Counted from the first letter of the stretch, positions 1 through 5,488 are shown. The stretch is 6,061 nt of DNA from an uncultured Faecalibacterium sp. (GCA_934561485.1 CAKTGS010000109.1:1-6061); one strand, 5' to 3'. The notes: a model not told the origin generated them from the sequence alone. Program-made: numbers and translations.

Positions 1-72
1 GCGGCCGACGAGGCTCGAACTCGCTACCTCCACCTTGGCAAGGTGGCGCTCTACCAGATGAGCTACGGCCGC
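1..72 (-). tRNA. tRNA-Gly (anticodon GCC), 3' end cut by window edge
   Basis: Read on the minus strand, this stretch folds into a complete cloverleaf. The acceptor stem is GCGGCCG with CGGCCGC, and the D arm is GCTC/GAGC with the GG pair in its loop. The anticodon stem is CCACC/GGTGG, and the loop TTGCCAA places anticodon GCC at 37-39. The T arm is GCGAG/CTCGT (one G-T pair) with loop TTCGAGC. The GCC anticodon reads the glycine codons GGC and GGU. The last acceptor base is position 1, so the discriminator base and any encoded CCA lie outside the window. It sits downstream of tRNA-Phe in the same direction and is probably cotranscribed with it. Confidence 0.96.
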
Positions 73-77
73 ATATT

Positions 78-97
78 GGAAACCCTGCTGGGTTTCC
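78..97 (-). other. Perfect hairpin in the spacer between the two tRNA genes
   Basis: The 30-base spacer contains GGAAACCC, loop TGCT, GGGTTTCC: an 8-bp perfect stem (78-85 with 90-97) with a 4-base loop. It lies between the CCA end of tRNA-Phe and the 5' end of tRNA-Gly. On the minus strand it is followed by AATATGC and not by a T-run, so it does not look like an intrinsic terminator. It may be a folding spacer or a processing signal in the tRNA precursor; that role is inferred. Confidence 0.6.
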
Positions 98-102
98 TTG
101 AC

Positions 103-178
103 TGGTGCCTCCGATCGGAATCGAACCAATGACACGGGGATTTTCAGTCCCCTGCTCTACCGACTGAGCTACAGAGGC
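103..178 (-). tRNA. tRNA-Phe (anticodon GAA), CCA encoded
   Basis: This is a 76-base minus-strand cloverleaf. The acceptor stem GCCTCTG pairs with CGGAGGC with one T-G pair, followed by discriminator A and a genomically encoded CCA. The D arm is GCTC/GAGC with loop AGTCGGTA. The anticodon stem is GGGGA/TCCCC, and loop CTGAAAA puts anticodon GAA at 143-145. The T arm is ATTGG/CCGAT with loop TTCGATT. It decodes UUC and UUU. It is the first gene of the minus-strand tRNA unit; its 5' end lies about 10 bases after the expected start of the promoter at 195-222. Confidence 0.97.
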
Positions 179-194
179 GCACCGGACGATGATT

Positions 195-222
195 ATTATA
201 CCTGAAATTTCGATTTTGTAAA
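195..222 (-). promoter_or_regulatory. Sigma-70-type promoter of the tRNA-Phe/tRNA-Gly unit
   Basis: On the minus strand a perfect -10 box TATAAT (195-200) is preceded by TTTACA (217-222, five of six matches to TTGACA) with a 16-base spacer. Transcription would begin near 188, ten bases before tRNA-Phe. The region just upstream of the -35 box (about 228-250) consists of A- and T-tracts, as expected of an UP element at a stable-RNA promoter. The boxes are seen directly; the UP element is inferred from composition and position. Confidence 0.8.
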
Positions 223-241
223 GGGGTAAATTCAAATTTTT

Positions 242-265
242 TCAAGAAAATTGAAAGTTTCTTGA
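242..265. repeat. 8-bp inverted repeat in the divergent promoter spacer
   Basis: TCAAGAAA (242-249) and TTTCTTGA (258-265) form a perfect inverted repeat with an 8-base centre. It lies between the divergent tRNA and parE promoter regions. The right arm overlaps the -35 box of one candidate parE promoter, and the left arm lies in the A/T-rich region upstream of the tRNA -35 box. It could be a protein-binding site, but chance repeats are common in such AT-rich sequence. Confidence 0.35.
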
Positions 266-290
266 TTTTGGGCGTTCCTGCGCGTAAAAT
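262..290 (+). promoter_or_regulatory. Candidate distal promoter for parE
   Basis: TTGATT (262-267, four of six matches) and TAAAAT (285-290, five of six) are separated by exactly 17 bases. Transcription would begin near 297 and give a leader of about 200 bases. It competes with the candidate at 343-371; both could be active. The evidence is box match and spacing only. Confidence 0.4.
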
Positions 291-342
291 AAGAATGACT
301 TTTTCAACTTGAGATTTCCGGTCTGAAAATGGAAGAGGACAT

Positions 343-371
343 TTGACAAATTTAACAACCTATGGTTCAAT
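343..371 (+). promoter_or_regulatory. Candidate proximal promoter for parE
   Basis: A perfect -35 box TTGACA (343-348) stands 17 bases before TTCAAT (366-371, four of six matches to TATAAT). The start would be near 378, giving a leader of about 120 bases that contains the whole stem-loop chain at 397-490. The consensus -35 makes it the better of the two plus-strand candidates, though its -10 box is weak. Confidence 0.45.
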
Positions 372-396
372 AAATAAGAGATCAGAAGTGCCTTTT

Positions 397-490
397 TGCG
401 CCCGGCGCAGCTCCCTATACATTATATAGGGAAATCCGGCACTGTATTTGAGTAACAGACGGCCTGCCGCCCGCAGCGCGGCAGTGCCGG
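397..490 (+). promoter_or_regulatory. Structured 5' leader of parE ending at the Shine-Dalgarno
   Basis: Three stem-loop units follow one another. TGCGC/GCGCA lies at 397-409. TCCCTATA/TATAGGGA pairs 412-419 with 425-432. A long stem CCGGCACTG/CAGTGCCGG pairs 436-444 with 482-490. Inside the last, CTGCCGC/GCGGCAG (464-470 with 478-484) shares three bases with the long stem, so the two compete at 482-484 or combine in a shortened form. The right arm of the long stem ends on the first bases of the ribosome binding site GGGAGGAG (489-496), four bases before the parE ATG. Such a fold could control ribosome access. It resembles no riboswitch class that I recognise; function is inferred. Confidence 0.5.
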
Positions 491-500
491 GAGGAGCAGC

Positions 501-2492
501 ATGGCAAAAAAACAGGAATATGGCAACGAGAGCATTACGTCTCTGAAAGGTGCCGACCGTGTGCGCAAGCGCCCGGCGGTTATTTTTGGTTCGGACGGTG
601 TGGAGGGCTGTGCCCACTCGATCTTTGAAATCGTGTCCAACTCCATTGATGAAGCCCGCGATGGCCACGGCGATACCATCAACGTCACCCGCTGCAAAGA
701 CGGCAGCGTGATCGTGGAGGACTTTGGCCGCGGTATGCCCGTGGACTGGAACAACGGCGAGGGCCGCTACAACTGGGAGCTGCTGTTCTGTGAAATGTAT
801 GCAGGCGGCAAGTACGGCGAAGGGGAGGACAACTACGAGTTCAGCCTGGGCCTGAACGGTCTGGGCCTGTGCGCCACCCAGTATGCATCCGCCTGGATGA
901 CCGCCGACATCTACCGCGATGGGTACCACTACCACCTGGACTTCAAAAAAGGTGAGAATGTGGGCGGCCTGCAGAAGGAAGCCTACAAGGGCCGCCGCAC
1001 CGGCAGCATCATCCACTGGAAGCCGGACGATGAGGTATTTACCGACATTGATGTGCCCGGCAGCTACTACAAGGACACTCTGCGCCGGCAGGCCGTGGTC
1101 AATGCGGGCCTGACCCTGAACTTTACCGATGAAAAGGAAAAGGACCCCGCCACCGGCAAGCCCTGGCACGAGAGCTGGTGCTATGAACACGGCATTGCGG
1201 ACTATGTGGCCGAAACCGCCGGCGAGGACAGCCTGACCCCGGTGTTCAGCTGTGAGAGCGAAGCCGTGGGCCGCGACCGCGAGGACCAGCCGGACTACAA
1301 GGTGCGCATGAGCGCGGCCTTCTGCTTTTCCAACAAGGTGCAGCTGCTGGAATACTACCACAACTCCTCCTGGCTGGAACACGGCGGCAGCCCGGAACAC
1401 GCAGTGCGCACGGCCTTTGTCTATCAGATCAACAAATACCTGAAGGACAAGAACCTTTACAAAAAAGGCGAAAGCGCCATCAGTTTCCAGGACGTGCAGG
1501 ATTGCCTGGTGTATGTGTCCTCCAGCTTTTCCACCCGCACCAGCTACGAGAACCAGACCAAAAAGGCCATTACGAACAAATTTGTTTCCCAGGCTATGAC
1601 CGACTTCCTCAAGCACTATCTGGAAGTGTACTTCCTGGAAAAGCCCGAGGAAGCCCAGAAGATCTGCCAGCAGGTGCTGGTGAACAAGCAGAGCCGCGAA
1701 CACGCCGAAAAAACGCGCCAGAGCATCAAAAAGACCCTTTCCACCCAGATCGACCTGGCCAACCGGGTGCAGAAGTTTGTGGACTGCCGCACCAAGGATT
1801 CCTCCCGCCGCGAACTCTACATCGTGGAGGGCGATTCCGCTATGGGTGCCGTCAAGCAGAGCCGCGACAGCGACTATCAGGCTATTATGCCTATCCGCGG
1901 CAAGATCCTGAACTGCCTGAAGGCCGACTACGCCCGCATCTTCAAGTCGGACGTCATTGTGGATCTGATCAAAGTCATGGGCTGCGGCGTGGAGCTGGGC
2001 GGCAAGCACAACAAGGAGCTGGCCACCTTCAATCTGGACAACCTGCGCTACAACAAGATCGTCATCTGTACCGATGCCGATGTGGACGGTTACCAGATCC
2101 GTACCCTGGTGCTTACCATGCTCTACCGGCTTACCCCCACCCTGATCAACGAAGGTTATGTGTATATCGCAGAGTCGCCGCTGTACGAGATCACCACCAA
2201 AGATCACACCTACTTTGCCTATACCGAGCCGGAAAAGGCCACCTTCCTGAAGGAGATCGGCGACAAGAAATACACGATCCAGCGCTCCAAAGGTCTGGGC
2301 GAAAACGACCCCGAAATGATGTGGCTGACCACCATGAACCCGGAGAGCCGCCGCCTGATCAAGGTGCAGCCCGCCGATGTGGAAGAGACCGCCCGGGTGT
2401 TCGATCTGCTGCTGGGCGACAACCTGGCCGGCCGCAAGGAGCATATCGCCCAGCACGGCGCAGAATATCTGGATGATCTGGATGTGAGCTGA
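501..2492 (+). CDS. parE: DNA topoisomerase IV subunit B (ParE/GyrB-family paralogue, divergent clostridial type)
   Basis: This 663-residue protein is the ATPase subunit of a type IIA topoisomerase; with ParC it passes one DNA duplex through another using ATP. The N-terminal GHKL ATPase shows the Glu/Asn helix EIVSNSIDEA (E43 likely general base, N47 Mg ligand), DFGRGMP (D74) and the lid GLNGLG (117-122). The transducer domain carries QTK with catalytic-type K354. The TOPRIM domain has EGDSA (E443), PIRGKILN (464-471) and DADVDG (D525, D527, D529), followed by QRSKGLGE (594-601). The length fits Gram-positive ParE/GyrB, without the large insert of proteobacterial GyrB. Several flanking residues differ from the usual family, for example DADVDGYQI instead of DADVDGSHI. 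The start is supported by GGGAGGAG just upstream. Adjacent parC without a GyrA box favours topoisomerase IV over gyrase; a gyrase-like role is the alternative. Confidence 0.93.
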   Translation: MAKKQEYGNESITSLKGADRVRKRPAVIFGSDGVEGCAHSIFEIVSNSIDEARDGHGDTINVTRCKDGSVIVEDFGRGMPVDWNNGEGRYNWELLFCEMYAGGKYGEGEDNYEFSLGLNGLGLCATQYASAWMTADIYRDGYHYHLDFKKGENVGGLQKEAYKGRRTGSIIHWKPDDEVFTDIDVPGSYYKDTLRRQAVVNAGLTLNFTDEKEKDPATGKPWHESWCYEHGIADYVAETAGEDSLTPVFSCESEAVGRDREDQPDYKVRMSAAFCFSNKVQLLEYYHNSSWLEHGGSPEHAVRTAFVYQINKYLKDKNLYKKGESAISFQDVQDCLVYVSSSFSTRTSYENQTKKAITNKFVSQAMTDFLKHYLEVYFLEKPEEAQKICQQVLVNKQSREHAEKTRQSIKKTLSTQIDLANRVQKFVDCRTKDSSRRELYIVEGDSAMGAVKQSRDSDYQAIMPIRGKILNCLKADYARIFKSDVIVDLIKVMGCGVELGGKHNKELATFNLDNLRYNKIVICTDADVDGYQIRTLVLTMLYRLTPTLINEGYVYIAESPLYEITTKDHTYFAYTEPEKATFLKEIGDKKYTIQRSKGLGENDPEMMWLTTMNPESRRLIKVQPADVEETARVFDLLLGDNLAGRKEHIAQHGAEYLDDLDVS

Positions 2493-2511
2493 CGAGAAGA
2501 AGCTGTGGTGA

Positions 2512-2633
2512 GAGCCTTCCCCCGGACAGGGGAAGGTGGCGAGTTTACGAGCCGGATGAGGGCGCAGTTAAGAAGAAACTTACCCCTCATCAGCCGCCTA
2601 CGGCGGCAGCTTCCCCCCAAGGGGGGAAGCCTT
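2512..2633. repeat. Imperfect palindromic intergenic element between parE and parC (MITE-like dispersed repeat)
   Basis: The left half (about 2512-2562) and right half (2584-2633) are imperfect reverse complements around a short A-rich centre. GATGAGGG (2555-2562) pairs perfectly with CCCTCATC (2584-2591). Each half also has its own hairpin: CCTTCCCC/GGGGAAGG (2515-2522 with 2529-2536) and a perfect 10-bp GCTTCCCCCC/GGGGGGAAGC (2609-2618 with 2621-2630). A third hairpin, GCCGCC/GGCGGC, spans 2593-2607. GTGA occurs just outside both ends (2508-2511 and 2634-2637), possibly a target duplication. There is no T-run, so it does not look like a terminator, and no convincing promoter follows it. It occupies most of the 175-base parE-parC gap. 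I recall similar GC-rich palindromic repeats scattered in Faecalibacterium-like genomes; this is memory and not a search result. Confidence 0.7.
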
Positions 2634-2667
2634 GTGATACGGCATCTGAACATTACGAGGAAACAAA

Positions 2668-4917
2668 ATGGCAAAAAAATCGACCAAGAAAACCATCAAG
2701 CCTGCCCGGCCGCAGCTGGGTGACGGCGTTGAAATTTTAAATGCCGGCAGTGTGCTGGAGGACCCCATCACCCGCACGCTGGAAGTGAACTATATGCCCT
2801 ACGCCATGAGCGTGATCGTCAGCCGCGCGCTGCCGGAAATTGACGGCTTCAAACCGGCACACCGCAAGCTGCTGTATACCATGTACGAGATGGGCCTGCT
2901 CAAGGGTGCCCGCACCAAGTCTGCCAACATCGTGGGCAGCACCATGCACCTGAACCCCCACGGCGATGCCGCTATCTACGATACCATGGTGCGCATGGGC
3001 CGCGGCAACGAAAGCCTGCTCATGCCTTTTGTGGACAGCAAGGGCAACTTCGGCAAGGCCTACAGCCGGGATATGTCCTGTGCAGCTGCCCGTTACACCG
3101 AGGCCAAGCTGGAAAATGTGTGCGAGGAGCTGTTCCGGGACATTGACAAGGAGACCGTGGACTTTGTGCCCAACTACGATGGCACTACCACCGAGCCGAC
3201 CCTGCTGCCGGTGACCTTCCCCACCATTCTGGCCAACAACACGCTGGGCATTGCCGTGGGCATGGCCTGCAACATCTGCTCCTTCAACCTGGCAGAGCTG
3301 TGCGCCACCACCATTGCCCTGATGAAGGATGAGCACCACGACATTGCCGCCACCATGCCGGCCCCGGACTTTGTGGGCGGCGGCCAGATCCTGTACGATG
3401 AAGCGCAGATGCGCGAAATTTACGAGAATGGCCGCGGCAGCGTGAAGGTGCGCGCCCGCTACAATGTGGTGCCCGGCGAGAACATGATCGAGATCACCCA
3501 GATCCCGCCCACCACCACGGTGGAAGCCATCATGGACAAGATCACCGAGCTGGTCAAGGCCGGAAAGATCAAAGAGATCAGCGACATGCGCGATGAGACC
3601 GACCTGAACGGTCTCAAGCTGACCCTGGATCTCAAGCGCGGTGTGGATGCCGAAAAGCTGATGAGCAAGCTGTTCAAAACCACTCCGCTGGAGGACAGCT
3701 TCAGTGCCAACTTCAACATCCTGGTGTCCGGCCAGCCCCGTGTGATGGGCGTGCGGGAGATTCTGAAAGAGTGGACGGCCTTCCGTGTGGAGTGCGTGCG
3801 CCGCCGCACCTACTACGACCTGCACGGTAAGGAAAAGCGCCTGCACCTGCTGCAGGGCCTGGCCGCCATCCTGCTGGACATCGACAAGGCCATCCACATC
3901 ATCCGCACCACCGAAGAGGAGACCGAAGTGGTGCCGAACCTGATGATCGGCTTTGGCATTGACGAAGTGCAGGCAGACTACGTGGCGGAGATCAAGCTGC
4001 GCCACCTGAACCGGGAGTATATCCTCAAGCGCACCAGCGAGATCGAGCAGCTGGAAAAGGACATTGCCGACCTGAACGACATTCTGGCAAAACCTGCCCG
4101 CATCCGCCGCATCATCATCAGCGAGCTGAACGAGGTTGCCAAAAAGTACGGCCAGCCCCGCCGCAGCGAGATCCTGTACGACCTGCCGGAAGAAGAAAAC
4201 GGTGCCGAGGAAGAAGCGGTGCCGGACTATCCGGTCACGGTGTTCTTTACCCGCGAGGGCTACCTGAAAAAGATCCCGCCCCAGAGCCTGCGCACCGCCG
4301 GTGCCCACAAGCTGAAAGAGGGCGATGAGATCGTGCAGCAGGTGGAGACCCGCAATAACATGGAAGCGCTGTTCTTTACCGACAAACAGCAGGTGTACAA
4401 AGTGCGTCTGGCGGAACTGGAGGACGGCAAGGTGGCCCAGATGGGCATTTTTGTGCCGGGCCGCCTGGGCATGGACGAGGGCGAGAACATCTGCGCCATG
4501 GTCATCACGGGGGATTACAGCGGCTACATGCTGTTCTTCTTTGTCAGCGGCAAGTGCGCAAAAATCCCCCTCAGCTCCTATGCCACCAAGCAGAACCGCC
4601 GCAAGTTGCTCAAGGCCTACTGCGACAAGGAGCCGCTGGCAAAGCTGCTGTATCTGCCGGAGGAAACCGAGCTGGCCATCCGCACCAGCGCCAGCCGGAT
4701 GCTGCTGGTGGGCACGGCCCAGATCGCGGCCAAGACCACCCGCGACAGCCAGGGCGTGGCCGTGGTGACCCTGAAAAAGAATCAGACCATCGCATCGGTG
4801 GTGCCGGCAGATACGCTGGAACTGGCCAACCCCCACCGCTACCGTGTGCGCAGTCTGCCCGCCACCGGTGCCCTCATCCGCGCCGAGGACGAAGGCGAGC
4901 AGATGAGCCTGCTGTAA
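2668..4917 (+). CDS. parC: DNA topoisomerase IV subunit A (ParC/GyrA-family paralogue, divergent clostridial type)
   Basis: This 749-residue protein is the DNA-cleaving subunit that pairs with ParE. A basic tail (1-17) precedes the breakage-reunion core, with YAMSVIVSRALP (45-56) and KPAHRK (62-67). The helix NPHGDAAIYDTMVRM (96-110) corresponds to the quinolone-contact region. The catalytic Arg-Tyr pair is in AAARYTEAKL (R142, Y143). A tower and a long helical region follow, with coiled-coil-like sequence about 445-495. An acidic linker (507-516) leads to a beta-pinwheel with repeated strands such as VFFTREGYLKKIP and LFFTDKQQVYKVRL. No GyrA box (QRRGGKG) is visible, favouring decatenation/relaxation over gyrase supercoiling. 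Position 101 is Ala where E. coli GyrA has Ser83; D105 matches Asp87. GAGG at 2657-2660 supports the start. It is probably transcribed with parE through the palindromic element. Confidence 0.93.
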   Translation: MAKKSTKKTIKPARPQLGDGVEILNAGSVLEDPITRTLEVNYMPYAMSVIVSRALPEIDGFKPAHRKLLYTMYEMGLLKGARTKSANIVGSTMHLNPHGDAAIYDTMVRMGRGNESLLMPFVDSKGNFGKAYSRDMSCAAARYTEAKLENVCEELFRDIDKETVDFVPNYDGTTTEPTLLPVTFPTILANNTLGIAVGMACNICSFNLAELCATTIALMKDEHHDIAATMPAPDFVGGGQILYDEAQMREIYENGRGSVKVRARYNVVPGENMIEITQIPPTTTVEAIMDKITELVKAGKIKEISDMRDETDLNGLKLTLDLKRGVDAEKLMSKLFKTTPLEDSFSANFNILVSGQPRVMGVREILKEWTAFRVECVRRRTYYDLHGKEKRLHLLQGLAAILLDIDKAIHIIRTTEEETEVVPNLMIGFGIDEVQADYVAEIKLRHLNREYILKRTSEIEQLEKDIADLNDILAKPARIRRIIISELNEVAKKYGQPRRSEILYDLPEEENGAEEEAVPDYPVTVFFTREGYLKKIPPQSLRTAGAHKLKEGDEIVQQVETRNNMEALFFTDKQQVYKVRLAELEDGKVAQMGIFVPGRLGMDEGENICAMVITGDYSGYMLFFFVSGKCAKIPLSSYATKQNRRKLLKAYCDKEPLAKLLYLPEETELAIRTSASRMLLVGTAQIAAKTTRDSQGVAVVTLKKNQTIASVVPADTLELANPHRYRVRSLPATGALIRAEDEGEQMSLL

Positions 4918-4927
4918 GGAGAATAAA

Positions 4928-5413
4928 ATGCAAAACATTGACCTGATCTGCGTGGGCAAGCTCAACGCGAAATACTTTGCCGAGGGCGTGGCTGAGTATC
5001 AGAAGCGGCTGGCTGCCTTTGTTTCGTTCCGCATCATTGAGCTGCCGGAAGAAAAGATCGAAGAGAAAAATGCTTCGGATGCCGTGGTAAAAAAGGCACT
5101 GGAAAAAGAGGGCAGAGCCATCCTTTCCAGCGTCCGCAAGGGTGCTTCCATTGTGGCACTGTGCATTGAAGGAAAGCAGATCTCTTCCGAGGAGCTGGCG
5201 CAGTTCCTGGCGGACCGCGCCAACAGCGGGGCGGGGGATGTGGCCTTTGTCATCGGCTCGTCCCACGGCCTGGCCGATGAGGTGAAAAAGGCCGCTGCCC
5301 TGCGTTTCAGCATGGGGCGCATCACGATGCCCCACCAGCTGGCACGGCTGGTGCTTACCGAGCAGATCTACCGCGCCTGCACCATCAACGCGGGCATGAA
5401 ATACCATAAATGA
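4928..5413 (+). CDS. rlmH: 23S rRNA (pseudouridine-1915-N3)-methyltransferase RlmH
   Basis: This 161-residue protein matches the small SPOUT methyltransferase RlmH, which uses S-adenosylmethionine to methylate pseudouridine 1915 in helix 69 of 23S rRNA in assembled ribosomes. The family's usual length is about 155-160. The start MQNIDLICVGKL is typical, and AEYQKRL (22-28) follows. The knot-forming C-terminal half has FVIGSSHGL (107-115) and SMGRITMPHQLARLVL, then EQIYRA and the near-invariant C-terminus YHK (159-161). The motif usually written IGGS reads IGSS here. The Shine-Dalgarno AAGGAG (4916-4921) overlaps the parC stop codon, and only ten bases separate the genes, so translation is probably coupled. 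A strong hairpin follows five bases after the stop. The identification is firm; cotranscription with parE/parC is inferred. Confidence 0.96.
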   Translation: MQNIDLICVGKLNAKYFAEGVAEYQKRLAAFVSFRIIELPEEKIEEKNASDAVVKKALEKEGRAILSSVRKGASIVALCIEGKQISSEELAQFLADRANSGAGDVAFVIGSSHGLADEVKKAAALRFSMGRITMPHQLARLVLTEQIYRACTINAGMKYHK

Positions 5414-5417
5414 ACCG

Positions 5418-5453
5418 GAAGAGGGGTACGGCGGTGCTCCTCTTCTACTTTAC
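5418..5453 (+). terminator. Probable intrinsic terminator after rlmH
   Basis: GAAGAGGGGTAC (5418-5429) pairs with GTGCTCCTCTTC (5434-5445) around loop GGCG, giving a 12-bp stem with two G-T pairs. It begins five bases after the rlmH stop. The following sequence TACTTTAC is only moderately T-rich, so termination may be incomplete and some transcripts may continue into glyS. The -35 box of the glyS promoter lies inside this tail. Confidence 0.65.
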
Positions 5454-5477
5454 AAGCGGCCCAAAACATGATACAGT
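5449..5477 (+). promoter_or_regulatory. Promoter of glyS
   Basis: TTTACA (5449-5454, five of six matches to TTGACA) and TACAGT (5472-5477, four of six matches to TATAAT) are separated by 17 bases. Transcription would begin near 5484 and give a leader of about 105 bases. The -35 box starts only three bases after the rlmH terminator stem, so the end of one unit and the start of the next are packed together. Confidence 0.55.
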
Positions 5478-5488
5478 AAAGATACTGT
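5473..5488. repeat. Inverted repeat overlapping the glyS -10 box
   Basis: ACAGTA (5473-5478) and TACTGT (5483-5488) are perfect reverse complements with centre AAGA. The left arm covers the -10 box and the right arm covers the expected transcription start. Placement fits a repressor operator, but no regulator is encoded in the window and 6-bp arms can arise by chance. Confidence 0.35.

Noticed and set aside
294..375. Three tiny frames starting at 294, 329 and 362 in the parE upstream spacer
   Set aside because: They encode only 3-5 residues each and have no ribosome binding sites, as expected by chance in AT-rich sequence.
505..513. Programmed frameshift at the A-run in codons 2-4 of parE
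   Set aside because: The reading frame continues intact through the full protein, and no downstream stimulatory element or alternative product is apparent.
360..2456. 698-residue open frame on the minus strand opposite parE
   Set aside because: It is a shadow of parE's biased, GC-rich codon use. Its translation is repetitive in Ala, Val, Leu, His, Gly and Gln, has no recognisable domain, and spans past the parE start into its leader.
2584..2640. Perfect GC hairpin as a terminator after parE
   Set aside because: No T-run follows the GCTTCCCCCC/GGGGGGAAGC stem; the next bases are CTTGTGATAC. It fits better as part of the palindromic repeat.
2505..2723. Short plus-strand frame across the parE-parC gap
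   Set aside because: It consists largely of the palindromic repeat read as codons and overlaps the parC start in another frame, with no family resemblance.
2737..4965. 742-residue open frame on the minus strand opposite parC
   Set aside because: It has the same cause and composition as the frame opposite parE. The sense frame contains every ParC motif and has a proper ribosome binding site.
4874..5407. 177-residue minus-strand frame opposite rlmH
   Set aside because: RlmH on the plus strand is certain; this frame has no known domain and overlaps the parC-rlmH junction.
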